A stretch of DNA of 46,323 bases from Bremia lactucae (lineage: Eukaryota > Oomycota > Peronosporomycetes > Peronosporales > Peronosporaceae). This document shows positions 18,731-28,310 of this stretch, piece by piece. How positions within the stretch are numbered: the stretch's first letter is position 1; each line of letters starts with the position of its first letter. The notes beneath the pieces were generated by a model. That model was given only the letters and a program-made list of their open reading frames with translations, was not told the origin of the DNA and did no database searches. The DNA is taken from positions 1,771,865-1,818,187 of the forward strand of contig NW_027152029.1 of the NCBI RefSeq assembly GCF_004359215.1, given 5' to 3'. The position numbers and the translations under genes were made by a program.

Positions 18731-19440
18731 AAACGATTGAAGGCTTTACTCGATTCCTATAAAGATGTATTCCCAGAAAAGTTACCGAATTCATTGCCTC
18801 CTCATCGGTCGGTGGAGTTTGGTATCAATATACAGCCCGGTGTGCAACCGAGTAATCGTTCGCCATTTCGACTTTCACAAGCTGAACAAAAGGCTTTACA
18901 GAAGTTCGTCGATGAGAACCTTTCATGCGGATAGATCGAGCTTTCAGACTCGCTTTGGGTATCAAACATCTTCGGCATTCCTTAAAATGACCCAACGATC
19001 GGTACGAGGTGTATCTCGTTCGGAATGGATTCGATCCGGAAACGCGAACATTTTGCTCAGTTGGGTGATTGGCTTTCGTTACGTCAACTCAACGTCAGTC
19101 GTCCCTAAAATACCTTTGCCGCGAATCGATAAATTATTCGATAAGATGTATGGTATGAGCTACTTCACAGTCATTGACTTAGCTCAAGGGTACCATCAGA
19201 GGCATATTCATCCGGATAGCAAAACGTACACTGCGTTTCGTAAATCAAATGAGACATATCAGTGGTGCGTTGCGCCGATGGGCCTTGCTGGAATGCCTCG
19301 CATTTCGTCGCGCTTGATGCGTGTTCTTTTTGAAAAGTTCTCATTCGTTGTTGTATATTTGGATGGTACATGCATCTTTTCCGTCTCAAAAAAAGGTACT
19401 TCTGAAAATTCTAAATTATCTGAACATTCATAACCCTGAC
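18731..19440 (+). pseudogene. Element E reverse transcriptase
   Basis: Visible in order are FGINIQPGVQPSNRSPFRLS, KIPLPRIDKLFDKMYGM, YFTVIDLAQGYHQRHIH, TAFRKSNETYQWCVAPMGL and VVVYLDGTCIFS. The last is the palm YxDD motif with the second aspartate changed to glycine, which alone would abolish catalysis. Frameshifts occur at about 18930-19090. The thumb continues after 19490 in another frame. Confidence 0.88.
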
Positions 19441-19489
19441 ACCATTGGCTATTAATTACTTTTAATGTAATACTGGGGTCAATTATTTC

Positions 19490-20330
19490 ATGCTATCGTG
19501 TTCGACGTCTTACGCAAGTGAATACTCTTCGCTCACATTGGTAAGTGCAAGTTCGCGCGTCAAGAGGTCAGCTTTTTGGGGCACGCTGTTTCTGGTGACG
19601 GATTATTTATCGAAAACAAAGGCGGAAGCAATCGCGAAGTGGCCTTCACTTACCTCTGTAAAGGAATCGCAAAGTTTTCTTGGTCTTGCTTGTTATTATC
19701 GCCGCTTTATTCATCAGTTTGCGCAAATAGTTCTGCCGTTGAGCCATCTCGTTAGGAAAGATTTTTCATGGGTCTTGAATGCAGAACAAGAGGATTTGCT
19801 CGTAAGGCTGAAGTCTGCCTTACAAGCTGCACCTGTGCTGACTTTGCCTAACTCTTCACGCCCGTTTGTTCTCACTACGGATGCATCGGGGTCGTGCATT
19901 GGTGGCGACTTATCGCAATTTATCAATAGACATGACCATCCAGTAGCGTTTTACTCAAAGAAACTTGGAATCCGTGAGATTAGTTGGCCTGCTCGTGAGA
20001 AGGATCTATTTGCAATAAAAGAGGGGTTAGAAAAATGGGCAATAGCGCCTGCTCTTGGCTTCTTCATCATCCGTCAGTCTCGCCGAAGTTGGCTCGATAC
20101 TTGACCACCTTCGCTCAATACGCGTTTACTATACACCACATTAATGGTGCTTTAAACGTTGTAGCTGATGCGCTTTCGCGCCGGCCTGATGATTCTGTCG
20201 TGGACAATATCCGCTTTCATAAGTGCGATTTTCTAGTTGCCAACAACGAGGTACACGTTTACTTTGTTCGCCCTCGGTGCCAACTCTGCCCCGGGAGGAA
20301 GCTGAGACTCTGCAAGTTGCTGCCTTAATG
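19490..20330 (+). pseudogene. Element E RT connection and RNase H
   Basis: WPSLTSVKESQSFLGLACYY and FIHQFAQIVLPLSHLVRKDF give the RT connection. RPFVLTTDASGSCIGGDLSQ holds the first RNase H aspartate. HPVAFYSKKL, WPAREKDLFAIKEGLEKW (E-helix), YAFTIHHINGALNVVADALS and RRPDDS follow after a frameshift near 20080. The order matches Ty3 pol. Confidence 0.87.
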
Positions 20331-21848
20331 ACAGTGTCGTATGGCGAGTTGTCAACAGAAGTTCGTAAGCTACTTCAATAAGGCTTTGCCAGAATTGCCT
20401 AAAGAAGCATGGAAAAGCTCCGAAACAAGTTTATTGATTGTGAAGCAAGAGAAATTGTTGTTTTTGCGCACATTAAACGTCTTTGCGTGCTCAACAACAA
20501 CCGCTTGCGAACGAATGTAATATCGAAATATGATAATTCGGCAATAGCTGCTCTGCCGGGCAATCGCAGAACATTCTTGCGAGTTGCTCAGTGGTATTAC
20601 CGGAAATCGTTGCAGAGAAACGTCAAGGAATATGTCAAAACTTGGGAAACCTGCGCACGTCGGAAACATGATAATTAACAAAAAAACAACGTATTACTTA
20701 TGCCAATTCCAATACCGGATGCTTGCTGGCAAGTGGTATCAATGGACTTTATAAGAGGGCTTCCTGTTTCCAATGGATTTGCCATCCTAACTGTTGTCGA
20801 TAAGTTTTCCAAACGCACGAAGTATGCAGCAGTGCACGATAAGGACGATGCATGCACCACAGCAAAAGTATTTTTTGATGCTGTCATTCGACACCATGGT
20901 ATTCCCGCAGTTAATATCAGTGACCGAGATAGCAAGTTCACGTCCATGTTTTCGAAGTCATTGATGACGATCATCGGTGTTCGTCTAAGTATTACAACCG
21001 CTTATCGGGCTTAAGCCGATGGACAGACCGAGCGCCAGAACCTTGTGGTAGAAGACGCACTCAATCGCATAGCATCTTACCATGGCACTGACAGGACCGA
21101 ACACTTGGGAAGCATAGAGTATGCGTCTATACTGGTTCGTGCATCTACTGGATACTCTTCCTTTGAAATAGATACGGGAAGAAGGGAACGCTCTGCATGG
21201 CAAAAGTCACTGGGCTGGACTAGTCAACCAAAGGATATTGACGTTTACGCAAAAGAGTTTATCGAAGTACGAGCAAATATCATCGATCAGGCTCGCAGAA
21301 ATCTGTTGATAGCACAAGCTTCGCAAAAGCAATATTACGATCAAAAGCGCCGAATAAATCAGGTCGAATTCAAAGTTGGAGATCTACTTATACTTGATAC
21401 TCGCAAAATATCGTTTAAACACGCTGCGAAAAATATGGGACACCAAGAGCCAAGATTGCGGCAAGAAAGGTGGAACCATTCGAAACTATCAAAATGTTTA
21501 ATTCTAATGTGGCAAGCTTGAGTTACCACAAACTATGAATAGGATTATTCCAACCTTTAATGTTGATGTTCTATCAAGTATGAACCGACACCGGAAAGGT
21601 TTCGAAGTCGCCCGATACCGAAAGCATCACAATTCGTGGATAATGGCACAGCGGATCATTTTCAAGTTATTGAACGTCTGTTGAAGAAAGCCAACTCAAT
21701 CGCTAACCATACTGGCTCGTACAATGGCATGGCGAAACTAAGGAAGAAGCAAGCTAAGAAAAAGAGAAAAATATTCGCCATGTCTCCCACTGGAAGGACC
21801 TCGTCGCCGACTTCAATCAGCGTCAACGAGAGATCAAATCGGGGAGGA
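20331..21848 (+). pseudogene. Element E integrase and 3-prime region
   Basis: The zinc-binding region is partial (QWYYRKSLQRNVKEYV, TWETCARRKH at about 20640). The core reads PDACWQVVSMDFIRGLP (about 20720), TVVDKFSKRTKYAAVH, HHGIPAVNISDRDSKFTSMF (second aspartate, about 20920) and ADGQTERQNLVVEDALN after an in-frame TAA at about 21013. The C-terminal region QARRNLLIAQASQKQYYDQK and VEFKVGDLLILDTRKI (about 21370) is the typical GPY-type part. No chromodomain is seen. A lysine-rich tail (about 21740-21780) precedes the polypurine tract GGGGAGGA at 21841-21848. Confidence 0.87.
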
Positions 21849-22095
21849 TGTCAGGACCAGTTAACTCGCTAAGCCCTTGGCCACTCATTTCGATTCATCT
21901 ATTGAACCATTCATTTTCTTTAATTCAAATTTACATATGCGCCATAATTAAAACAAGTATAAGGTTTGCGCAATTAGGAGATATGATACTTCGTAAGAAT
22001 TAGATTTAGGATAGGCGATACCTTAAGGAGTGAACCAAAAGTATCGGTTAGTAAAACTAAATTAATTCAGTCGTAATTTACCCCCATTCCACACA
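21849..22095 (+). repeat. Family E 3-prime LTR
   Basis: It starts TGTCAGGACC right after the polypurine tract GGGGAGGA and ends about CCACACA. Eight further bases (AGAGGTCC) resemble the start of the primer binding region next to the 5-prime LTR, then the duplicated host segment begins. Confidence 0.85.
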
Positions 22096-22103
22096 AGAGG
22101 TCC

Positions 22104-22577
22104 CGGCGCCATTCCGATAACGTTGTAAACATTGTCGACTGCTGCGGGTCCATTTTAAGAAAGTGATCGGAAGAACGTAGGGTAGTTATGTTTTGAATAT
22201 TTTATATAGTTATTTAAATTGAATTTTATTGCCAGGTCGTTATTAAAATTAAGAAAGAATGCCAGTTGGTATACAATTTAACTAAGTAAAATTTTAGGGA
22301 AGTATGATCCTTTGGCTGATGTATATTTGGTAAGGCTGTAAAGATCGAGTGCGGCAACCGATTCTAGTTTACATTTGGATAAAGGTCTACGTGGCTCGGA
22401 GCCTACCGCCATAATAGCCATAGAAGGATATCAATATTAAAAATAATGACGACAAGAAACAGTTTCTTATTGCTCTACATTGTTTAGTAAGTATACTTAG
22501 TTACGACGTAGAGCTAGCTAAGTAAAATAAACAGGTGTTCCTTGTGCTGCACACTATCTCCGTTCCAGCGCGAGATT
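22104..22577. repeat. Right copy of 465-bp duplication (TMEM41-like 5-prime end)
   Basis: This begins CGGCGCCATTCCG, corresponding to codons 2-6 of the TMEM41-like gene, with the ATG position mutated to TTA on the coding strand. It continues through the upstream region to CAGCGCGAGATT. It is a non-functional promoter copy. What follows (22578 onward) is the presumed original upstream DNA of the gene. Confidence 0.88.
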
Positions 22578-22783
22578 CATTTGCGACGTTTGAGGTAATT
22601 CCCCCCGATTAAAATACACTTATTATGAGTACTGCGTAAGATGCATGGTAAGTTGTTCCTGAGCGAATCCGTCACATGTTTACGCAGGGCATCCCAGTGA
22701 AAAGCGCTCAGTTAGAGGCATGTCGATGAGAATGCTCTTGATTAAAGCCTACACTAAGATCAACGTGCCGGCTCAGGCTGATT
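22578..22783. other. Unique DNA, probable original upstream flank of the TMEM41-like gene
   Basis: I see no gene or repeat in these 206 bp. They link the duplicated promoter segment to the inverted repeat arm. Confidence 0.45.
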
Positions 22784-24069
22784 TACTGATGCCTGAATTG
22801 AATCCTATCATCGGTTTAATTAAATTCGTCGGATAGGAAGATCAATGAAAATCTTCGCATCTGGTTCGCGAGGCGAAAATGACCAAATCGACCACCCTTA
22901 CAATGAAGCTTCAATTTTAGCCCACGCAATCTTCATTTTAGAGGTCGAGCAAAATCTCGAGCATACACTCGCTGCAGCATATTTTTATAGCGGAACATCG
23001 TAGGAAGATGCAGGTATCATGTAGGCCTTCGCTGTCTACTGATAGTCGTTCACACTATCGCTACATTTAGGTAAGCGTCAGCTGTTGGCGTATGCATAAA
23101 AATTTACGCTCGCTCATACCAAGCTTGCTCCTGATCTGGTAATCGACAATATCAAAGCCGAGTCTAAGAATGTGCCCGGCTTGGTCCCGCTATTTCGAGT
23201 ACAGCTAATTATACATGCGGAGGCTGCCTATTTGGCGTTGCTAAAAGAGAACGCGCACCGAAAGGCCTTATGCCATTAGTATATTGGCCGCCTATGTCAT
23301 AACAATTTAAAAAACGTGCCTAGAGTGTAACGGGCTAAAGTTGCCCGAATGTAACACAGTTCCCGTTAAGTACACTTGGTGTACTTAAGGGGATGGTCAA
23401 TTACTAAATTATAGTAACTAGACCCAGCACTCGGGTGTGGTGCACATTTGTGACCAACCCTTGTGTATGTGATGCACATCGGTGCATTCACATTACGAGG
23501 GATGACGCCTAGCGTCATCCGTTACGCGAGGTATCTAGAAAGATACGCTCGCAATACATATTGTTATCTATAGAGATGACATTTCGATTGGTAAAAATAG
23601 GTACTTGTATTTAATATGATTAAAAATATAAACCAGTCTGAAAACTACATCCTGCTTGGTAAGTGCGCACGAGGAGCCGGATTACCGCTCCCGTGACGAC
23701 AGTTAACCGGAGTACTTAGTGCGTTGGGTGAGGTCGCTTGCGCGCCCACACAACTACCTCACTGCGCGCAAGAGAAGCTGGTTAAACCGCTTCCTCGCTG
23801 TGCTAGGGTGTGTGTCTAAGTAGAGCGTGGCCGCATTACGACGTGCCCGCCTACATATAGAGCTCAGCAATGTGTCCAACAAATGGTGCTGGTCGAATGT
23901 AAGGCTCCGTATCGCTTGGAGGTCGAAACCTCAATACCGAACAAAATGGTGTTAATGTTAGACATAAGGAATACCAACAAATGTTGACGTTGCATTTCAT
24001 GCGCAATCAGGGACGCGGTTGTGCCTGTCTACGCGCGCTCGCCCAAATGGACGTGTTTTTGACTGCCTC
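22784..24069 (+). repeat. Unclassified repeat, inverted copy of 7574-8337, split by a solo LTR
   Basis: This is homologous in reverse to 7574-8337, including the peptide segment LAPDLVIDNIKA at about 23110 and GGRNLNTEQNGVNVRH at about 23920. The B LTR at 23326-23855 interrupts it. Its right end abuts a family C LTR start at exactly the same base as the left arm does at 7573. Confidence 0.8.
23326..23855 (+). repeat. Solo family B LTR (530 bp) with 5-bp target duplication
   Basis: It runs TGTAACGGGC...CCTACA. It is flanked by TAGAG (23321-23325) and TATAG (23856-23860). The uninterrupted copy near 7780-7800 shows the empty site (CTATAAAGCTC on the minus strand). It contains the hairpin GGATGACGC-CTA-GCGTCATCC at 23500-23520 and the palindrome TTAAGTACAC-TTG-GTGTACTTAA at 23366-23388. 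No internal region is present, so it formed by LTR-LTR recombination. Confidence 0.9.
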
Positions 24070-24531
24070 TGTAATGAGGCACACATTGGTTGGAAAGCCG
24101 TTGTTGTGGTACATTTACTATGTGGGTAAAATACCCTTTATTTTACTTTAAAATAGTTGATTATCAAAATCCCATTGTATTATGGGTAACAAATGTGGTC
24201 GCCGCCAGATCTTTATCTGGCGACCAAAATTTATCTTAAAATTAGGTACGGTAAGGTCTAAAGATTTAATTAATTAAAAAAGTTGAGTTCCCCTTTTGTT
24301 CTTAAAGCGTCTAGTGTCTTTTTAAGGCTTGCGCATTGATCTGTGACAGATAGAAGCCTTTCTGAGATACATTGGTTCTACGAACCCCTGAACCCTTGAA
24401 CTAGGATTCATTAAGCTCTAATAGCTTGTACGAATTCCTAAGTTGTTAAACCCAATAGTTCTATTGAACGAAGAGGCTCTCTGAGGCTAAAATTCTTTCT
24501 CTGACTTAAGGGACGAGGTAGCTCCGCTACA
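24070..24531 (+). repeat. Family C LTR (5-prime LTR of copy 3)
   Basis: This 462-bp LTR runs TGTAATGAGGC...GCTACA. The family hairpin is at about 24200-24228 with changed arms that still pair. A primer binding site variant CGGTAGCAC follows at 24534-24542. Confidence 0.9.
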
Positions 24532-24591
24532 CTCGGTAGCACTCGTAGTCAATCTACGCCTGAGTCTTTACAAAACTAATCCATCACGAAA

Positions 24592-25600
24592 ATGGAAGAG
24601 GTTCCAGAGTTGTCAGAAGCGCAACGCGCCGCTTATGACAAGCCTAAAACCTTATTCGAGCTTGAACGCGTGGAATTTATTATTTCCCAGGAACCAGAGG
24701 TCCTAAATGCAAGGCTTGAAGCCTTCATGCGGAACGAAACCTCCCTGGTCGGTCAGGTAGGACCACTTTGCGGCTTCTATGCCAACTCGGTATATCTCTG
24801 TACCTGACTCAGAGCCGAGGGCTCGCCCTCTAAATGTAAATGTGAAGACATTTGAGGGAAAAGAGGGAGAAAATCTCCCTTTTTGGATTGAGCAGATGGA
24901 AATGTCCATTGATTCCGCCTTGTTCTTAACAGAACGGCAAAAGGTGGCTATGGTTATTTCCAAACTTGGAGGTAGAGCGGGCACTATCGTGCAGCACGTC
25001 CATAAATGACGCTTTTCCCTCATGGGATTCGCTGAAACAGCAAATGACCAGCATGTTTGCACCGCCTGATCAGGCTTTTCGCATGCGAGCACGGCTCCTA
25101 GCGACTCGACAGGGTAAAAGAACCCTAGGAGACTTTGTCCAGGAGTTGAGATTTCTCATTGCATCTACGCATCAAGACCCGGTGCAAGAAGCAATTGTAG
25201 GAACCATCTTTATGGGGGGTCTCAATGAAGGCGCGTTGCCCGGACGGAATTAATCCGATCTCATCCTGCTACTTATGAAGAGGCAGTTGCCATAGCGCTA
25301 CGCACCGAGTTCGACTTTAAGTCTGCTCGCGTTAGCACGCCTATTTACCAAACAAGCTCTTCGAGCACATGGGTACCATCTAATAGACCGGAACCCATGG
25401 ATCTAAGCCTTGTTGAGGAAGGAGAAGAGGCACTTCAAGCTGTGGAACAGCATGAAATCATTAGATGTTTTATGTGCGGAAGCAAGAAAAATTTACGTCT
25501 GGCCTGTCCCCAACTAAATACTCGTTAAGCTCGAACGAGCACCAATTCCGACATATACCAGAAATCTGGTACGGTGCGAAAAACGTCGGTACCCAGTAAC
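24592..25600 (+). pseudogene. Family C gag (copy 3)
   Basis: It starts at ATG 24592 (MEEVPELSEAQRAAYDKP). After frameshifts come [20 protein letters not shown] and [15 protein letters not shown] (the capsid start), MFAPPDQAFRMRARLLATRQ, LGDFVQELRFLIAST and FMGGLNEGALPGRN. The zinc knuckle at about 25460 reads CFMCGSKKNLRLAC, with histidine replaced by asparagine, so zinc binding is lost. Confidence 0.85.
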
Positions 25601-25609
25601 CGGGGAAGA

Positions 25610-26170
25610 CCTAGGCTCTATTAAAACTCTCGGAGGTGAGAGTAGACATGACCTAACCCCAATTAGCTCTTTGCGTAATGGCACGGGACGTGAGTACAAG
25701 CCTGGCTTGTTAGTCGCTCAAGCGACTGTGAATGGACTTTGATAAGCCATGGTCAGTTTTAATTTGCTCAGGAGCGTCTTGCAATTATGCTCGACGTCTT
25801 TGATTGTAAGAAGTCAACAATACGTTTAGGACTTAAAGCGCATGAAAGTAATTCAATCACTGTTCGCGTAGCGACTGGGGCTCGTGTCACTCTTCCTAGA
25901 GTTCCTTTGAACTTACGCATAAAGTTTCTTGGCTTTGACAGTATGCAACGTGGTCTCGTCCTTGATTGGATTCGAGATATGATCTCATCCTTGGTATGGC
26001 CTGGCTTGAACGCCAAGAGCCATGGATCGATTGAAGGTCTAAAACCTTAAGCGTCACACGCAATGTTCCTAGCAAAGTTTCGAAGAGTAATGAGCCCACC
26101 TTTGCTAGGCAACAAGAAACGCTATTGGTGCGAATGACTGACTAAATCTGTCAGTGGGTTAGACATTGGA
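25610..26170 (+). pseudogene. Family C aspartic protease (copy 3)
   Basis: The region starts GTGREYKPGLLVAQATV. The active-site triplet DSG has changed (a Leu-Leu-Arg-type frame, CSGASCNYA visible in one frame at about 25770). It continues ESNSITVRVATGARVTLPRV and NLRIKFLGFDSMQRGLVLD. The reading frame breaks after LVLDWIRD. It corresponds to 5837-6245 and 41675-42241. Confidence 0.8.
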
Positions 26171-26940
26171 ATGTCTAAGTTAATAAACCCAATGTTGAAA
26201 ACATTAAGTTTGAGCCCGCAACAGAATTAAGTGGAACGGCACGTATTCCGTCGAGTGACACTCGTTGTAAAAACGCCTCAATGAATGCTGAAAGCTGTTG
26301 GCCTTAGACCGAGTCATCAAGGGTGTAATATCCCTGAGAAACGTGGAGTGGCAAGTCTAAGTCCACCGAGTTTGTTCGGCCGAGGTGGCACCATACTGAG
26401 TGTCAGCAGTGACACTATTGGCGGTTCGCTAGGGCATTTCGTGTCAAACTCTTCTAATGCACGTGAAGTGACATGTGGACAAGGAAGCTGAGTTTTCTAA
26501 CTCCTTGTCGGATGTCGAAGTAGACACCAGCTCTGGTATAGATCTTATACAGGCTGAAAATTTGAAGACGTGAATGTGCCGGCCTCTAAGAGGCGTATTG
26601 TCTCTACTCCAAGGCAGGCGAGATGCAAAGTATCTATACCCTCACAAAGTGATACGAGTAAGGAATAGAATATGCTTGTAAATGGTGTAACCGGTAAAAT
26701 CGAGGGCGAATTGAGCCTTGCGGCAATCCCTTCGTAACATGCTCTTCTGGAGAAAGACAAAATGTCTAGTGATGAGTGCGGTCGAGCCTTAAAGGCTGGC
26801 GGCTTCTTGAGACGGTGGTCAGTCGACCAACGATTAAGTTAAACTCATCGTCACTTCTGGACGAAGTTGTCCTGGATGACACAGAAGCTGCACTTAGTGC
26901 GCGGAGTGGATCATCAATCCTTAAAGATCCGCAGATCCAT
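26171..26940 (+). pseudogene. Family C protease-RT linker (copy 3)
   Basis: This is spacer of the polyprotein with a single unit of the module that is tandemly doubled in copies 1 and 2 (VASLSPPSLFGRGGTILSV, then DTIGGS at about 26345-26435). Further segments match the linker of copies 1, 2 and 4, with stops. Confidence 0.7.
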
Positions 26941-27637
26941 TTTATTCCTTGATTAAGAATTTTAAGATGTGATCTGTCAAATATACCATCTGTTTACCCC
27001 CGGATAGAGGTGTCCGTCATGAAATTGACTTAATCCCTGGAAACAAATACTCTGTCACACGACAGTGGCCTTTACCAAGGAAACAGTGTGACAACATTGA
27101 CAATTTTTCCGAGCTAGGCACGAGGCTGGAATGGTACGACAAAGCAAATCTCCCCGTTCGACACCGACATTTTGAGTCAGAAAGCCAAATGGCAAATGGC
27201 ACATTGTACTGCTTATAATAAGCTTTTCTTATGCTGTCACTATACCTGCACAAACCCCCATTCCTAGAAAGGATGTTCTCCAGAACATTGTGGTGGGATG
27301 TACAATGTACAGTGCACTTGACGTAGTCGATGGTTATTACCAACTGCTCATGCGAGCTAGCGATATTTCGCTTACAGCGCAACTCAGGCAGTATGCCATG
27401 GGAGTGGTTGGTTATGCAACAAGGGATTTCCAACGCCCCGGCGACATTTAATCGTCTAGTGACGCAACTGTTCCGCCCTCATTGAGGTTATGCACAGACT
27501 TATTTTGATGAATTTTTTGTCCATAGTCGTGCGGGGCAGGGTCGGTAGGATGTGAAAAATTATATAGACCATTTCGAGTAGTGCTCGAGTGTATGCGCAC
27601 AGATAAATTGTATGCTAATGCATCTAAATGCATTTTT
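26941..27637 (+). pseudogene. Family C reverse transcriptase (copy 3, truncated)
   Basis: Recognisable segments are RHEIDLIPGNKYSVTRQWPL-like sequence at about 27018, VDGYYQLLMRASDI at about 27325, and the palm motif QTYFDEFFVHS near 27500 (second catalytic Asp to Glu). The frame ends at KCIFG (27637), in the middle of the thumb region. Several frameshifts. Confidence 0.82.
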
Positions 27638-28069
27638 GGTCACACGGCCAGGACGTCGGAGGAGCTCGCTGCTCGCGATATTCTTCATGAGCAATACCTT
27701 ACGCCAAAGGAAATGACGCGAAGAATCTAACGCATTTGCGTGATCAGGCCCGTGGGGCTTCGGTGACTTCAATGAGGGAAATTCCGATCGTTTGTTTCGA
27801 AACGAATTAAAAGTCAAAACGAAAACGAGGTCTCATTTGAGAACTGCGTCCATCAGGCCCGCCGCCTCCGCAGTATTTGGAATAATAGAGTCTTGGACGT
27901 GGCTGATAATCGTTTGGAACGGAAGCTTCGCTTTGATTACGCCAAGCTTAAGACCAAAGGCCTGTTACGTCCGGCATTTAAGCCACAAAACGAGGAAAGG
28001 CCTAGCCGATATTTCAGTGCTTCGATTGACCGTATAACCATGGATAAAGCCGCACTGAGGCTATAGATC
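27638..28069 (+). pseudogene. Antisense accessory ORF of family C, C-terminal part
   Basis: This plus-strand frame continues the peptide seen at 2345-2878: ARTSEELAARDILHEQYL (compare ARTLEEIAARIALHEQYL), and after two frameshifts a 92-codon open run containing ENCVHQARRLRSIWNNRVLD, DNRLERKLRFDYAKLKTKGL and ERPSRYFSASIDRITMDK. It ends with TAG at 28069, just short of the chromodomain coding sequence on the other strand. The two genes are tail to tail. It is rich in R, K and E. No known domain. Broken in this copy. Confidence 0.55.
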
Positions 28070-28099
28070 CACCTAATCCCACTTCTAGTGGTGAAAAGC

Positions 28100-28310
28100 G
28101 TCTTTGACGCAAGTTGACTCTGAGCTTGGCGATCGAAAACGTCAACGGCGTACGGGCAATCTTGCTGAAGAGGTACCTCAAACTCCCAAGAGCTTTCAAA
28201 AGAGGGGTACCCCTGCCACTTCACCAGATACTGGTATTGGCCCTTACGACGACGTCGCTTTAAAAGTTTCTCCACGTGAAACTGAAGGTACCCTCGCGCA
28301 TTAAGCATCG
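28100..28310 (-). pseudogene. Chromodomain at the C-terminus of family C integrase
   Basis: The minus strand encodes YLQFHVEKLLKRRRRKGQ, then YQYLVKWQGYPSFESSWEFE, the hallmark chromodomain pattern (V.K.L..R...G...YLVKW.GY....WE). In chromoviruses this module tethers integrase to modified histones and so directs insertion into heterochromatin. It follows the integrase C-terminus after a short variable spacer (28311-28453) with one or more frameshifts. Confidence 0.88.

Larger units (their letters stand above)
16209..22095 (+). mobile_element. Family E Ty3/gypsy retrotransposon (5.9 kb, degenerate)
   Basis: This plus-strand element has both LTRs (16209-16458 and 21849-22095), a primer binding site, a 19-bp minisatellite in the leader, and gag, protease, RT, RNase H and integrase in Ty3 order, plus a polypurine tract. 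I see no chromodomain. Stops and frameshifts occur in every domain. The LTRs differ by roughly 12 to 14 percent including gaps, so the insertion is old. It is flanked by a 465-bp direct duplication in place of a normal short target duplication. Confidence 0.9.
24070..27637 (+). mobile_element. Family C Ty3/gypsy, copy 3 (5-prime part)
   Basis: This plus-strand element has a 5-prime LTR (24070-24531), primer binding site, gag, protease, linker and RT up to KCIFG, where it stops at 27637. There it is fused to the antisense-ORF end of copy 2 coming from the other direction. RNase H, integrase, chromodomain and 3-prime LTR are missing. It is dead: frameshifts throughout, and the catalytic palm motif reads FDE in place of FDD. 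Confidence 0.87.

Noticed and set aside
21849..22577. A single 730-bp LTR for element E that would include the 465-bp segment (TG...CA ends are present at 21849 and 22580)
   Set aside because: The 5-prime LTR at 16209-16458 is followed by a primer binding site and internal sequence, not by the 465-bp segment, which instead precedes it and contains host gene codons.
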